From Sphingobacterium populi (GTDB lineage: Bacteria > Bacteroidota > Bacteroidia > Sphingobacteriales > Sphingobacteriaceae): 64,000 nt of DNA. This document shows positions 63,645 through 64,000 of the stretch, in pieces; positions within the stretch are counted from its first letter, which is position 1, and every line of letters begins with the position of its first letter. The stretch is from contig NZ_LQXS01000002.1 of NCBI RefSeq assembly GCF_001586775.1, positions 682,001-746,000 of the forward strand, read 5' to 3'. A program made the translations under genes and the position numbers. The notes below the pieces were generated by a model, which was given only the letters and a program-made list of their open reading frames with translations, was not told the DNA's origin and ran no database searches.

Positions 63645-63952
63645 CCCAAGAGCGTTATCCGATTTATAAGGGGCTGCAAAAGCCTCTTATCTACCGTGGT
63701 TTCAAAGGCAAGTTTATCTATTGGGGCATAGGCTCCCTTATCGGTGGTCTGGCCATCGGTGGACTTATCGGTGCATTGTCCAACCTGCTGCTGGGCGGCT
63801 TTGCAACCCTTGCTCTGATGGGTGCAGGACTTGCCTACACATTCATGAAACAAGGTAGCGGTCTCCATGACAAAACCCGCCACCGTGGCGTGTTCATACA
63901 TCCTATCCTTTTATCGATCAGCTATGAAAACAGAGAGAAAGACAGCCTTTGA
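63641..63952 (+). CDS. traF: TraF-like (DUF4133) conjugation membrane protein
   Basis: This 103-residue protein has a basic N-terminus (Y-P-I-Y-K-G-L-Q-K-P-L) and a VirB3-like double membrane segment (about 36-78). R-H-R-G-V-F-I-H follows near the end. DUF4133 proteins are the TraF component of the mating channel. The gene overlaps TraE by four bases and TraG by 29. Confidence 0.9.
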   Translation: MTQERYPIYKGLQKPLIYRGFKGKFIYWGIGSLIGGLAIGGLIGALSNLLLGGFATLALMGAGLAYTFMKQGSGLHDKTRHRGVFIHPILLSISYENREKDSL

Positions 63953-64000
63953 AATGCCCTATGTGGGCATAGACCATTATCAGGGGATGCCCATACTATA
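63924..64000 (+). CDS. traG: Start of TraG, VirB4-like conjugation ATPase (cut by the window edge)
   Basis: ATG 63924 begins M-K-T-E-R-K-T-A-F-E-M-P-Y-V-G-I-D. The E-M-P-Y and G-I-D pattern starts the TraG/VirB4 family of Bacteroidota elements. Only 25 codons are in the window, and the ATPase motifs lie beyond it. Confidence 0.75.
   Translation, partial: MKTERKTAFEMPYVGIDHYQGMPIL

Noticed and set aside
1..64000. tRNA, rRNA and CRISPR arrays
   Set aside because: No cloverleaf, rRNA segment or regularly spaced long repeat was seen; the short repeats are dispersed, not arrayed with spacers.

Overview
The window comes from a Bacteroidota chromosome, most likely a Sphingobacteriaceae member (Sphingobacterium/Pedobacter type). 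The evidence is two SusC/SusD pairs, TlpA-type secreted thioredoxins, AT-rich intergenic DNA, an RteC regulator and a CTnDOT-like mob/tra module. No rRNA, tRNA or CRISPR array was seen.

Layout. (1) About 0.35-13.7 kb is an accessory segment. It is bounded by two inversely oriented, decayed serine-recombinase starts that share about 130 bp of upstream sequence. Inside are a class II UvrA, a GNAT acetyltransferase, a broken small-protein/HTH module, a SIR2-like protein, an IS3-type element, an uncharacterised two-gene operon ending in a four-helix membrane protein, and an ietAS-type AAA ATPase/subtilase pair. It reads as a defence and resistance island. (2) 13.7-21.6 kb holds small accessory genes: erythromycin-esterase-like, AraC (broken) divergent from a RibD-like reductase, a broken propeller-like lipoprotein, a SnoaL-like protein, and a PAS histidine kinase (broken) with its response regulator. 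(3) 21.9-27.5 kb is a minus-strand lipoprotein-SusC-SusD operon; 28-31 kb has thioredoxin-family and secreted proteins. (4) 31.7-34.3 kb is a remnant of mobile-element regulatory genes. (5) 34.5-41.6 kb holds a GC-richer TlpA-SusC-SusD operon, then a DUF6520-like peptide and a Crp-like regulator. (6) 42-50.6 kb carries a ferric-reductase-like flavoprotein, a PAS kinase, an SDR, CheY, a lipocalin-like lipoprotein and DUF1810. (7) 51.2-54.3 kb is the most novel-looking cassette: a 42-residue peptide ending in a Cys/hydrophobic tail, a terminator, an LpxL/HtrB-like acyltransferase, and a LytS/LytTR two-component pair. (8) 54.4-64 kb is the left part of an integrative conjugative element: RteC, tandem HTH proteins, tandem primase-like proteins, a C5-cytosine methyltransferase, MobA/MobB and TraA through the start of TraG, all on the plus strand.

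Two cross-cutting signals stand out. Direct repeats with an exact 21-bp period lie both upstream of the peptide gene and upstream of the Crp-like gene 10 kb away; they look like LytTR-type operators. In addition, an unusual number of genes (at least eight) are interrupted by single-base indels, several in homopolymers. This means either many pseudogenes or residual sequencing errors, and every 'broken' call below carries that caveat. Family names are from recognition of sequence motifs; no database search was run.
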